From: Lysobacter sp. ISL-50
Lineage (GTDB): Bacteria; Pseudomonadota; Gammaproteobacteria; Xanthomonadales; Xanthomonadaceae
Direction: 5' to 3'
NCBI RefSeq assembly: GCF_018612875.1
Contig: NZ_JAGGRI010000001.1
Span: 1-64,000 of the forward strand
DNA length: 64,000 bases
In this document: positions 16,221 to 24,475 of the stretch, one piece after another
Position numbering within the stretch: position 1 is the first letter of the stretch
Layout of the letters: the number at the start of each line of letters is the position of its first letter
Translations under genes and position numbers: made by a program
The notes under the pieces: generated by a model
The model's input: only the letters and a program-made list of their open reading frames with translations
What the model was told of the DNA's origin: nothing
Database searches by the model: none

Positions 16221-17420
16221 TCACAGTCCCGCCGCGCGGCGCCAGAAATAATGCGTCAGCGGCGGCAGCCTGCCGGCCAGGCCGAGCATCGGCCCGCGCA
16301 GCATCGTCGCGGCGAAATCGTCGTTCGAGAACAGTTTGTTCAAGCCGTCGAAGCCGTACGCGGCCAGGGCGTTTTCGCTGCGGCGTTCGCGCGCCCAACG
16401 CGCAAGGCGCGTGGGCGAACCTGGATCGAGTCCGCGCTTGCGCGCTTGCGCCAGCGTTTCGCGCAAACCGGCGATGTCGCGCAGGCCGAGGTTGACGCCC
16501 TGCCCGGCCAGCGGATGCACCACGTGGGCGGCATCGCCGGCGACGACCACGCGGCCGGCGACGTAGCGATCGGCGAGCTGGCGGCGCAACGGAAAGGCGG
16601 CGCGCTTGGACGCCAGGGTCAATGCGCCCAGGCGGCCGGCGAAGGCGCGTTCGAGCGCGTTCGCAAATACGTCCTCGTCCAGTGCGAGCAGCCGATCGGC
16701 TTCGATCGCCGGCAAGGTCCACACGATCGAACTGCGGCGGTCGCGCGCGCCGTCCTCGCCCTGCACCGGCAGGAACGCCAGCGGCCCGCTTGGCAGGAAT
16801 CGCTGCCAGCAGGTTGCTTCATGGCTCAGTTCGCTATCGACATAAGCGACCAGGCCGCGTTGGCCGTAGTCGTGCGCAGGCGCCTGAATGCCGGCCAGTT
16901 CGCGCAATCTGGAATCGGCGCCGTCGGCGGCGATCAGCAAGCGCGCGCGCAGGCGACGGCCACCGGCCAACACCACACCGACGCTGTCGGGCGCATCGAG
17001 TTCCAGCGCTTCGACGTGATCCGGGCAATACAACTGCACGCCCGCCGCCGGCAGCGCCGACCACAGGCGATCGACCAGCAGGCCGTGTTCGACGATCCAA
17101 CCCAGCTCGCGCCGGCCGAAGGCATCGGCATCGAAATGCAGTTCGCCGCCGCCGGCCGCGTCCCACACCCGCATGGTGCGGTAGGGCTGCGCGCGCGCAT
17201 CGCGCACCGACGGCCACACGCCCAGGTTGTCCAGCAGCGCGGCATTGTCCGGAGCGAATGCGTACACGCGCAGGTCGGGCTGTCGCGGCGACCACGGCGC
17301 GGGTTCGCGCGCTTCGACCAAGGCCACCTCGAAACCGTCCCTGGCGAACGCCAGCGCCGCCGCCGCGCCGACGACGCCGGCGCCGACCACGACGATGTCC
17401 AACATCTCGCGCCGGCTCAT
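16221..17420 (-). CDS. UbiH/UbiF/Coq6-family FAD monooxygenase
   Basis: A 399-residue flavoprotein hydroxylase of ubiquinone biosynthesis. The FAD dinucleotide fold is VVVGAGVVGAAAA (near residue 10), the DG motif AADGADSRLRELAG, and the second FAD motif VVAGDAAHVVHPLAGQGVNLGLRD. The start overlaps the upstream ubiH stop by four bases (ATGA), so the two are co-translated. The ring position it hydroxylates cannot be decided by motif alone. Confidence 0.9.
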   Translation of the reverse strand: MSRREMLDIVVVGAGVVGAAAALAFARDGFEVALVEAREPAPWSPRQPDLRVYAFAPDNAALLDNLGVWPSVRDARAQPYRTMRVWDAAGGGELHFDADAFGRRELGWIVEHGLLVDRLWSALPAAGVQLYCPDHVEALELDAPDSVGVVLAGGRRLRARLLIAADGADSRLRELAGIQAPAHDYGQRGLVAYVDSELSHEATCWQRFLPSGPLAFLPVQGEDGARDRRSSIVWTLPAIEADRLLALDEDVFANALERAFAGRLGALTLASKRAAFPLRRQLADRYVAGRVVVAGDAAHVVHPLAGQGVNLGLRDIAGLRETLAQARKRGLDPGSPTRLARWARERRSENALAAYGFDGLNKLFSNDDFAATMLRGPMLGLAGRLPPLTHYFWRRAAGL

Positions 17421-18808
17421 GCGCGGCCTCCCGCGCCCCAGGCATCGACACCGGTTTCGCCGCGGCACAGCGCCGGGACATCGCCGCGATAACCCATCGC
17501 ACCGCCGACCAGCATCGACTGCGCGGTCGGCAGCCGGTCCAGCGCCAGCAATCCCAGGCTGCGCAGCGGGCGCAGCAAGGGCGTGGCGTTGGAGGCGATG
17601 CGCGCCAGCGAATCGGAGAAGTTGACCGTGCGCTCGCGGTCTTCGGCGCGGCGGCGCGCGTAGCGTTCGAGCAGATCGGCGCTGCCGCAATCGGCCCGCG
17701 CCGCGTTCGCACTCAAGTCGTGCTCGATCAGTTCGGCCAGGGTCATCGCGTCGCGCAGTCCCAGGTTGAAGCCCTGCGCGCCGATCGGATGGATGGTCTG
17801 CGCGGCATTGCCGACCAGTACCGCGCGGCGCGCGGTGGTGCGGCGCGCCAGCACCCGGATCGCCGGATGCATCCCGCGCGCGCCGCAGGCGAGGAAGCGG
17901 CCGGCGCGCCAGCCGAAGGCTTCTTGCACGCGCGCCAGGAAGCCGGCCTCGTCGAGCGCGGCGACCGCGCCGGCTTCGGCGTTGGCGACGCCGTGGATCA
18001 GGCCGTAATGACGATCGCCGCGCGGCAGCAGCGCGGTCGGGCCTTCGTCGCCCAAGCGCTCGAAGGCGGTGCCGTCGGGCGCGCGTTCGCAGCGCAGGCG
18101 GGTGATGAACAAGGTCTGGCCGTAGTCGTATTCGTCCGCGCCGATGTCCAGCGCTTCGCGCACGCCGCTGCGGGTGCCGTCGGCGGCGATCAACAGGCGC
18201 GCGCGCAGCACGCGTTCGCCGGCGCCGTCGGCGACGCGGATCGCGCGCCAACCGAAGCCCGCGCCGGTCGCAACGTCTGTGTCGCGCCGAGACGATGCAT
18301 CCGCATCGCGCGCCTGAGTTTCACCGGCCGAACCAACATCACGCTCACACGTTTCGTCGGCCAGACCCACAAACCTTACCGGCCGATAGCGTTGCAATCG
18401 CGGCAGTTCGGCGAGGCGCGCTTCCAGCGCTTCGCCGAAATCGCGCGCAACCACGATGCGGCCGAACTCTTCGCGGCCGTAGCGCTGTGCGTCGAGCACG
18501 GCGCGGCCGAAATCGCCGCGGCGGCTGATATGGATGCGGCGGATCGAGCCGGTCGGCGCGCGCAGTTTCTGCAGCACGCCCAGCGCGCTCAACGCGTTGA
18601 CGGTAGCTTCGGCGAAGCTGAGGTTGCGCTCGTCGAACACCGCCGGCAGCGCGCCGGGCGGCGCGGCTTCGATCAGGCCCACGTCCAGGCCGAGCCGGTC
18701 CAGGGCGATGGCGAGACTGGCGCCGACCAGTCCGCCGCCGACGATCAGGACATCGTGGCTGGCGTGGACGGTGGCGTGCGGAGACGGCTGCGTGGCGTCG
18801 GAAGTCAT
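17417..18808 (-). CDS. ubiH: 2-octaprenyl-6-methoxyphenol hydroxylase UbiH
   Basis: A 463-residue FAD monooxygenase for aerobic ubiquinone synthesis. It has VLIVGGGLVGASLAIAL, the UbiH-type ERNLSFAEATVNALSALGV, ADGTRSGVREALD and GNAAQTIHPIGAQGFNLGLRDA. A polar insertion of about 30 residues (around 155-190, rich in Asp, Thr, Ser, Arg) lies before the strand leading to the DG motif. The encoding DNA there (about 18240-18350) is visibly less GC-rich than its surroundings. It is first in a two-gene operon. Confidence 0.88.
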   Translation of the reverse strand: MTSDATQPSPHATVHASHDVLIVGGGLVGASLAIALDRLGLDVGLIEAAPPGALPAVFDERNLSFAEATVNALSALGVLQKLRAPTGSIRRIHISRRGDFGRAVLDAQRYGREEFGRIVVARDFGEALEARLAELPRLQRYRPVRFVGLADETCERDVGSAGETQARDADASSRRDTDVATGAGFGWRAIRVADGAGERVLRARLLIAADGTRSGVREALDIGADEYDYGQTLFITRLRCERAPDGTAFERLGDEGPTALLPRGDRHYGLIHGVANAEAGAVAALDEAGFLARVQEAFGWRAGRFLACGARGMHPAIRVLARRTTARRAVLVGNAAQTIHPIGAQGFNLGLRDAMTLAELIEHDLSANAARADCGSADLLERYARRRAEDRERTVNFSDSLARIASNATPLLRPLRSLGLLALDRLPTAQSMLVGGAMGYRGDVPALCRGETGVDAWGAGGRA

Positions 18809-18874
18809 GCGTTCATGATACGGCGGCGTCCGTGCAGCGTCTGTTCGGATCGGGTTGGATGGATGTGGATGTCT

Positions 18875-18971
18875 GATCGAAGAGCGTCGGGCCTGAAGGC
18901 CCTCCCACAACACACTTCGCGGCCACGCAATCTTTTGTGGGAGGGCCTTCAGGCCCGATGCCTTCCGCTCA
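18875..18971. repeat. REP-like pair, outward orientation
   Basis: GGGCCTGAAGGCCCTCCCAC precedes TTTTGTGGGAGGGCCTTCAGG, so the two halves face in the opposite order to the other copies. The core is the GGGCCTTCAGGCCC variant of the family. It separates divergent ubiH and the cobalamin-linked operon. Confidence 0.8.
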
Positions 18972-19091
18972 GACCCCGCGAATCAATCACTTAGAGGAAC
19001 AGCGCCTCCCAGCCCGCGACCGCCCCCGCAAGCAAACCGGCACTTTCGTCGCAGGTTCCTTAGAATGTGCGGATCGACGCGCCGGTCCGGC

Positions 19092-19102
19092 GTCAGGAGA
19101 CC
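19092..19102 (+). promoter_or_regulatory. B12-box-like sequence overlapping the ribosome site
   Basis: GTCAGGAGACC matches the core of the cobalamin riboswitch B12 box and lies just before the ATG at 19109, where AGGAG also serves as ribosome site. GCCCCCGCAA at about 19023-19032 recalls another conserved riboswitch segment. The usual full structure is not evident and a TAGAAT -10-like box lies between the two pieces, so this may be chance. Confidence 0.25.
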
Positions 19103-19108
19103 GAACCC

Positions 19109-19702
19109 ATGAAGCCGAACACCCGCAACAGTCTGATCCTCGCCCTGCTGGCCGTGTTGATGGTCGCTACCCGCGTCAATCACTGGACGCCAATCCCCGA
19201 TGCATCCTGGGCGGTGTTCTTCATCGGCGGCTTCTATCTGCGCACCTGGACCCGCTGGGCGTTCCCGCTGCTGATGGCGTTGGCGGTGGCGATCGACTAC
19301 GCGGTGATCACCCGCCAGGGCATCAATTTCTGGCAACACTACTGCGTGTCGGCGGCGTACTGGTTCCTGGTCCCGGCGTACTTCGCGATGTGGGCCGGCG
19401 GCCTGTGGGTGTCGCGCAACTACAGCCGCGGCTGGCGCACGCTGGGCCTGACCGCGGTCGCGCTGATCGGCTCGGTCGCGCTGTGCCAGTTGCTGAGCCA
19501 GGGCAGTTTCTACTGGATCTCCGACTCGGTGCAGAACAAGTCCTTCGCCGGCTGGGCCGCGAATTACTTCGAATGGCTGCTGCCGTACCTGCGCACCACC
19601 GCGACCTACGTCGGCATCGCCACCGTGGTCCAGGCCATCGCCGCCAGCGCCAGCAAGGCCGATAAGCCGCTGCCGGCGCCGAACGACCGCAGCAAGCGCT
19701 GA
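19109..19702 (+). CDS. DUF6580-like putative transport membrane protein
   Basis: A 197-residue membrane protein with five to six hydrophobic segments. VNHWTPIPDASWAVFFIGGFYLR near the N terminus resembles the NFTPVGAMALFGGAYF pattern of DUF6580 proteins, which look like ECF transporter S components. The start at 19109 has CAGGAGA upstream. It precedes the cobalamin adenosyltransferase by 8 bases in one operon, so a corrinoid-linked role is a reasonable guess. Confidence 0.65.
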   Translation: MKPNTRNSLILALLAVLMVATRVNHWTPIPDASWAVFFIGGFYLRTWTRWAFPLLMALAVAIDYAVITRQGINFWQHYCVSAAYWFLVPAYFAMWAGGLWVSRNYSRGWRTLGLTAVALIGSVALCQLLSQGSFYWISDSVQNKSFAGWAANYFEWLLPYLRTTATYVGIATVVQAIAASASKADKPLPAPNDRSKR

Positions 19703-19710
19703 TCGGCCCG

Positions 19711-20265
19711 ATGGGCAACCGTCTTTCGAAAATCTATACCCGCACCGGCGACGACGGCAGCACCGGCCTGGGCGACGGCAGTCGCACCGGCAAGGATTCG
19801 GCGCGCGTGGATGCCTACGGCACGGTGGACGAGGCCAACTCGACCATCGGCCTGGTGTTGGCGAGCGAGCTGCCGGCGTTGGTTCACGATCAGCTGGTCG
19901 CGATCCAGCATCAGATGTTCGACCTCGGCGCGGAGCTGTGCATCCCCGGCCACGCGGCGATCTTCGATGCCGACATCGATCGCCTGGAGCAATGGCTGGA
20001 TGGCCATAACGACGATCTGCCGGCGCTGAAGGAATTCATCCTGCCGGCCGGCGGCGAAGCGGCGGCGCGCTGCCATATCGCGCGCACCGTGGTGCGCCGC
20101 GCCGAACGCGAAACCGTGGCGCTGTCGCGCCTGGAAAGCGTGCGCCCCGAAGCGGTGCGTTACCTCAACCGCCTGTCCGACTTGCTGTTCGTGATCGCCC
20201 GCGTGCTGGCCCGCGCCAGCGGCCACGGCGAGGTCACCTGGAACCACGAGCGCCGCAAGGGCTGA
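19711..20265 (+). CDS. ATP:cob(I)alamin adenosyltransferase, PduO type
   Basis: A 184-residue enzyme that converts cobalamin to adenosylcobalamin. The N-terminal ATP-binding motif is KIYTRTGDDGSTGLGDGSR. VDAYGTVDEANSTIGL and VRRAERETVALSR...LNRLSDLLFVIARVLAR are the PduO-family signatures. It sits between the putative transporter and the HDAC-like gene, with a 2-base gap to the latter. Confidence 0.94.
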   Translation: MGNRLSKIYTRTGDDGSTGLGDGSRTGKDSARVDAYGTVDEANSTIGLVLASELPALVHDQLVAIQHQMFDLGAELCIPGHAAIFDADIDRLEQWLDGHNDDLPALKEFILPAGGEAAARCHIARTVVRRAERETVALSRLESVRPEAVRYLNRLSDLLFVIARVLARASGHGEVTWNHERRKG

Positions 20266-20267
20266 TC

Positions 20268-21179
20268 GTGCGCATCTACACGCATCCGGCCTGCACGCGC
20301 CACGACCCGGGTCCGGGTCATGCCGAGCGGCCGTTGCGTCTGGTCGCGGTGACCGAGGCGCTGCGCGAGGCCTATCCGGATCTGCAATGGTGCGAAGCGC
20401 CGCTGGCCAGCCGCGGCCAGTTGCTGCGCGCGCACGGCGACGGGCTGTTGTCGCTGGTGCTCGACAGCGTGGTCGATGGACCGATGCAGCTCGATCCGGA
20501 CACCGTGCTCGCGCCGGGCTCGGCCGAAGCCGCGTTGCGCGCGGCCGGCGCCGGCGTGGCCGCGGTCGATGCGGTGATCAAGGGCGAGGACAAGCGCGCT
20601 TTCTGCGCGGTGCGTCCGCCCGGCCATCACGCCACCATCGATGCGGCGATGGGCTTTTGCCTGTTCAACAACATCGCCGTCGCCGCCGCCCATGCCTGCG
20701 AGAAACACGGGCTGTCGCGGGTGGCGGTGATCGATTTCGACGTCCATCACGGCAACGGCACCCAGGCGATCTTCGACACCGATCCGCGGGTGATGTACGT
20801 CAGTTCCCACCAGATGCCGCTGTATCCGGACACCGGCTACGTGCACGAGCGCGGCGTCGGCAACATCGTCAACGCGCCGCTGCCGCCGGGCACCGGCAGC
20901 GAAGGCTTCCGCCGGGTCTGGCGCGAGCGGCTGCTGCCGACCATCGACGGCTTCCGTCCGCAGTTGCTGCTGATCTCGGCCGGCTTCGACGCGCACAAGC
21001 GCGACCCGCTGGCGCAGGTGGAACTGGACGGCGAGGATTTCCGCTGGATCACCGCCGAACTGGTGGCGATCGCCGAGCGCCATGCGCTGGGCCGGGTGGT
21101 GTCGATGCTGGAAGGCGGCTACGACCTGGCCGCGCTGCGCGAAAGCTCGGTCGCGCATGTCGGCGCGTTGATGGCCTGA
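20268..21179 (+). CDS. Histone deacetylase-family amidohydrolase
   Basis: A 303-residue class II HDAC/acetylpolyamine amidohydrolase-type zinc enzyme starting at GTG. RPPGHHA gives the His pair (120-121), VIDFDVHHGNGTQ the zinc Asp and His (158, 160), and SAGFDAH the second Asp; EGGYD closes the site. Bacterial relatives act on acetylated small molecules or proteins. The 2-base gap from the adenosyltransferase indicates one transcript. The start is the GTG directly after the previous stop. Confidence 0.9.
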   Translation: MRIYTHPACTRHDPGPGHAERPLRLVAVTEALREAYPDLQWCEAPLASRGQLLRAHGDGLLSLVLDSVVDGPMQLDPDTVLAPGSAEAALRAAGAGVAAVDAVIKGEDKRAFCAVRPPGHHATIDAAMGFCLFNNIAVAAAHACEKHGLSRVAVIDFDVHHGNGTQAIFDTDPRVMYVSSHQMPLYPDTGYVHERGVGNIVNAPLPPGTGSEGFRRVWRERLLPTIDGFRPQLLLISAGFDAHKRDPLAQVELDGEDFRWITAELVAIAERHALGRVVSMLEGGYDLAALRESSVAHVGALMA

Positions 21180-21191
21180 GGCAGGCCTGAC

Positions 21192-21226
21192 GCCTGTGAG
21201 CGCGGCGCGAGCCGCGCCTCACAGGC
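21192..21226. terminator. Hairpin between convergent hdac-like gene and msrB
   Basis: The arms GCCTGTGAGCGCGGC and GCCGCGCCTCACAGGC pair with a single bulge around a GCGA loop, 12 bases after the HDAC stop. There is no T-run. The GCGGCGCGAGCCGCG core recalls the second REP family at 10194. Confidence 0.5.
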
Positions 21227-21289
21227 CGGCGGACCCGACCCGCCGGCGAGGATCGAAAGGCGGCAGGAAGGTATCCGGCCTCGATCGTT

Positions 21290-21754
21290 TCAACCGGCCG
21301 GCGTTTGTGCCGCGTCCGTTCCCTGGAATCCCAGCGACGCCGAATTGATGCAGTAGCGCAACCCGGTGGGTTTCGGGCCGTCCGGGAAAACGTGCCCCAG
21401 GTGCGAGTCGCAACGCGCACATTTGACCTCGATCCTGCGCATACCGTGACTTTCGTCGGCATGTTCGGCCACCGCGTCGGCACTCAATGGCTGGTAGTAG
21501 CTGGGCCAGCCGCTGCCCGAGTCGTACTTGGCCTGCGAGGAAAACAGCGGCTCGCCGCAGGCCACGCAGGTGTAGGTGCCGGCTTCCTTGTGATTCCAGA
21601 AACGGCCGGTGAAGGCGCGCTCGGTGGCCGAGCAACGGCATACCGCGTATTGCTCTGGCGACAGTTGCTCGCGCCATTCAGCTTCGCTCTTCTCGACCGC
21701 CGGCGCGGCCGGGTTGGAATCGGTGACGGAGTTGGGGTGGGGATGCTGGCTCAT
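21290..21754 (-). CDS. msrB: Peptide methionine-R-sulfoxide reductase MsrB
   Basis: A 154-residue repair enzyme for methionine-R-sulfoxide. It has two zinc CxxC motifs (CVAC 63-66 and CARC 112-115), [23 protein letters not shown] and catalytic C135 in [11 protein letters not shown]. No signal peptide is present, so it is cytoplasmic. It is monocistronic and convergent with the HDAC-like gene. Confidence 0.95.
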   Translation of the reverse strand: MSQHPHPNSVTDSNPAAPAVEKSEAEWREQLSPEQYAVCRCSATERAFTGRFWNHKEAGTYTCVACGEPLFSSQAKYDSGSGWPSYYQPLSADAVAEHADESHGMRRIEVKCARCDSHLGHVFPDGPKPTGLRYCINSASLGFQGTDAAQTPAG

Positions 21755-21916
21755 GTCTCCTCCAAAAGGCGGGCGGGCCGGCGCTCGGGCCGCTGGCGTC
21801 CGGGCCGGCGGGCGTTCGCGGAACTGAACGCCGGAGCCCGATAGATGGCGTTCGCGTTGCCCGCTTGCAAGGGATACGGCAATCTAACGGCCGTTTTCCG
21901 TCTGCCGGATGCTCGC

Positions 21917-24475
21917 GTGCGCAAACCCCTCCGCCTGCTCCCGTTGTCGTTGTGCATCGCCATCGCTCTGCCCGCTTACGCGGCGGACGACAACGAGAAT
22001 TGGGGGCTGTGCCCGCTGATCGACGCGGTGCCGTCCTTCGACGACGCCCCCGCCCCCACCGGCACCGCCGACCAGCGCGCCGCCCAGCCGACCGACATCG
22101 ACGGCGGCACCCTGCAGCGCGGCAGCGACGAGCAGAACATCGTGGTCCAGGACAACGTCCGGCTCAGCCGCGGCGACCAGTTCCTGGGCACCGACAAGCT
22201 CAGCTACAACCAGGAGTCGGGCAAGTACACGGCCGAAGGCCACGTGCGCTACCAGGATTCCAGCATGCGCCTGGTCGCCGAGCACGCCGAGGGCGACCAG
22301 AACGCCGATCAGCACCGCATCGACGACGTCGAGTACCAGCTGACCTCACGCCGCGGCAACGGCGGCGCCGAGCGCATCGACTTGAACGGCGCCAAGGGCG
22401 CCCTGCACGGTTCGACCTATTCCACCTGCGCGCCGAACCAGCGCGTGTGGGAGCTGCGCGCGCACCGCATCGATCTGAACACCGACGAAGGCATGGGCGT
22501 GGCCCACAACGCGGTGCTGCGCATCGGCAAGGTGCCGGTGCTGTACGTGCCGTGGCTGATGTTCCCCATCGACGACCGCCGCCGCACCGGCCTGCTGTTT
22601 CCGAACATCGGCGTGTCGGGCAAGAACGGCTTCGACTGGCGCCAGCCGATCTACCTCAACCTGGCGCCGAACTACGACGCGACCTTGTTCCCGCGCTACA
22701 TGAGCAAGCGCGGCGTGGCCATGGGCGGCGAGTTCCGCTGGCTGTACGAGCGCGGCTCGGGCGAGGTCTCGGGCAACTGGATGCCCAGCGACGACCTGCC
22801 CAGCAACGATCGCAACCGCTACACCGATTACCGCCGCGGCGGCCCGGCGCTGTTCCCGATTCCGGCCGACCGCCTGCCGGAGAAGAACCGCGGCGAGTTC
22901 GCGCTCAAGACCACCCACCGCCTGGACGGCACCTGGTACGCCGCCGCCAACCTGGCCTGGGTCAGCGACAAGTACTACCTGCAGGATTTCAGCAACAGCC
23001 TGTACGGCCAGTCGGCGATCTCGCTGCGCAGCGAAGTCGGCATCTACGGCCGCGGCCGCTATTGGGACGCCAGCTTCACCGCCGACCACAACCAGCTGGC
23101 CGACTTCACCCTGCAGGAAAACTCGCTGGCCTACGACCGCCTGCCGCGCGCGAGCTTCCATTGGGCGCAGCCGTGGAACAAGTGGGTCGAGACCGGCGTG
23201 GACACCGAGGCCGTGCGCTTCCAGCACGAGGACATGAAGTTCACTCCGGGCGATCCGGCCGCGCCCCCGGGTTTGCGCACCGCGATCCCCGGCGGCAGCC
23301 GCTTCGATATCAAGCCCTACGTCAGCCTCCCCCTGGAAGGCGCGGCCTGGTTCATCCGGCCCAAGCTGGCCTGGCGCTATACCGCTTACGAGCTGGAAGG
23401 CGACCTCGCCCAGCAGATGGCCAACCAGCAGGCCGACGCCTTCGTCGCCGCCAGCAACGGCACGGCGACCAAGACGCCGGAACTGGTGCGCAGCTTCTAC
23501 AACAAGTCGCCCACCCGCAGCCTGCCGATCACCTCGATCGACGCCGGCCTGTACTTCGACCGCGAAACCCAGATCCGCGGCGACAACTACATCCACACCC
23601 TGGAACCGCGCGTGTTCTACCTGCGCGCGCCCTACCGCGACCAGAACGGCATTCCGCTGTTCGACACCAACCCGATGTCGTTCAGCTGGGGCGCGCTGTT
23701 CCGCGACAACCGCTACTCCGGCGCCGACCGCCAGACCGACGCCAACCAGCTGACCACCGCGCTGACCACCCGCCTGATCAATTCCGAGGACGGCCGCGAG
23801 CGCCTGGCCGCCAGCATCGGCCAGATCCAGTATTTCGACGACATCCGCACCGTCATCGGCGCGGAAACCCCGATCAAGCAGGGCAAGTCGGCCTGGGTGG
23901 CCGACGTCAGCGTCTCGCCCAGCGACCGCTGGACCCTCAACGCCACCTACCAGTGGGACCCGCGCCTGCGCAGCGAGGACGTGGCCACTTTCCGCGCCCG
24001 CTACCTGTTCCGCGATTCGGGCGTGGTCAACTTCGCCTACCGCTACCGCCGCAACCTCAGCGCCGCCCTGGACGCCCCGCGCGACGTGCGCGACCAGTAC
24101 GAGCAGGCCGACTTCTCCTTCCTGTACCCGATCAACAACAACTGGAGCGTGGTCGGCCGCTATTACTACTCGATCAAGGACAAGCGTCCGCTCGAGCAGA
24201 TCGGCGGCGTGCAGTGGGAAAGCTGCTGCCTGGCGGTGCGCCTGATCGCCCGCCGCTACCAGCGCAACCGCTCCGAAGACCTCAACAGCTCGCTTCAGGT
24301 GGAGTTCGAGCTCAAGGGCCTAGGCTCGGCCGGCCAGAACACGGAGCGCGTTTTGCGCCGTGCTATTCTCGGCTATAACCGCGACGACCTTTATCTGGCG
24401 CCGCCGTCTCCCACGGTCAGCCGCCAAAACCGCGGCAACGACGCCGACGACTCGACCCTCGACCCGACCCTATGA
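21917..24475 (+). CDS. lptD: LPS-assembly outer-membrane protein LptD
   Basis: Inserts lipopolysaccharide into the outer leaflet with LptE. The chosen GTG start at 21917 gives an exact signal peptide (MRKPLRLLPLSLCIAIALPAYAADD) and 852 residues; an ATG at 21845 would add 24 residues of unlikely leader. An N-terminal OstA/LptA-like domain (GGTLQRGSDEQNIVVQDNVRLSRGDQFLGTDKLSYNQESGKYTAEGHVRYQDS) precedes a large beta-barrel with conserved YVPWLMFPIDDRRRTGLLFP. Single Cys pairs remain near both ends of the barrel (STCAPN and SCC), as needed for LptD disulfides. First in the surA-pdxA-rsmA-apaGH operon. Confidence 0.95.
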   Translation: MRKPLRLLPLSLCIAIALPAYAADDNENWGLCPLIDAVPSFDDAPAPTGTADQRAAQPTDIDGGTLQRGSDEQNIVVQDNVRLSRGDQFLGTDKLSYNQESGKYTAEGHVRYQDSSMRLVAEHAEGDQNADQHRIDDVEYQLTSRRGNGGAERIDLNGAKGALHGSTYSTCAPNQRVWELRAHRIDLNTDEGMGVAHNAVLRIGKVPVLYVPWLMFPIDDRRRTGLLFPNIGVSGKNGFDWRQPIYLNLAPNYDATLFPRYMSKRGVAMGGEFRWLYERGSGEVSGNWMPSDDLPSNDRNRYTDYRRGGPALFPIPADRLPEKNRGEFALKTTHRLDGTWYAAANLAWVSDKYYLQDFSNSLYGQSAISLRSEVGIYGRGRYWDASFTADHNQLADFTLQENSLAYDRLPRASFHWAQPWNKWVETGVDTEAVRFQHEDMKFTPGDPAAPPGLRTAIPGGSRFDIKPYVSLPLEGAAWFIRPKLAWRYTAYELEGDLAQQMANQQADAFVAASNGTATKTPELVRSFYNKSPTRSLPITSIDAGLYFDRETQIRGDNYIHTLEPRVFYLRAPYRDQNGIPLFDTNPMSFSWGALFRDNRYSGADRQTDANQLTTALTTRLINSEDGRERLAASIGQIQYFDDIRTVIGAETPIKQGKSAWVADVSVSPSDRWTLNATYQWDPRLRSEDVATFRARYLFRDSGVVNFAYRYRRNLSAALDAPRDVRDQYEQADFSFLYPINNNWSVVGRYYYSIKDKRPLEQIGGVQWESCCLAVRLIARRYQRNRSEDLNSSLQVEFELKGLGSAGQNTERVLRRAILGYNRDDLYLAPPSPTVSRQNRGNDADDSTLDPTL

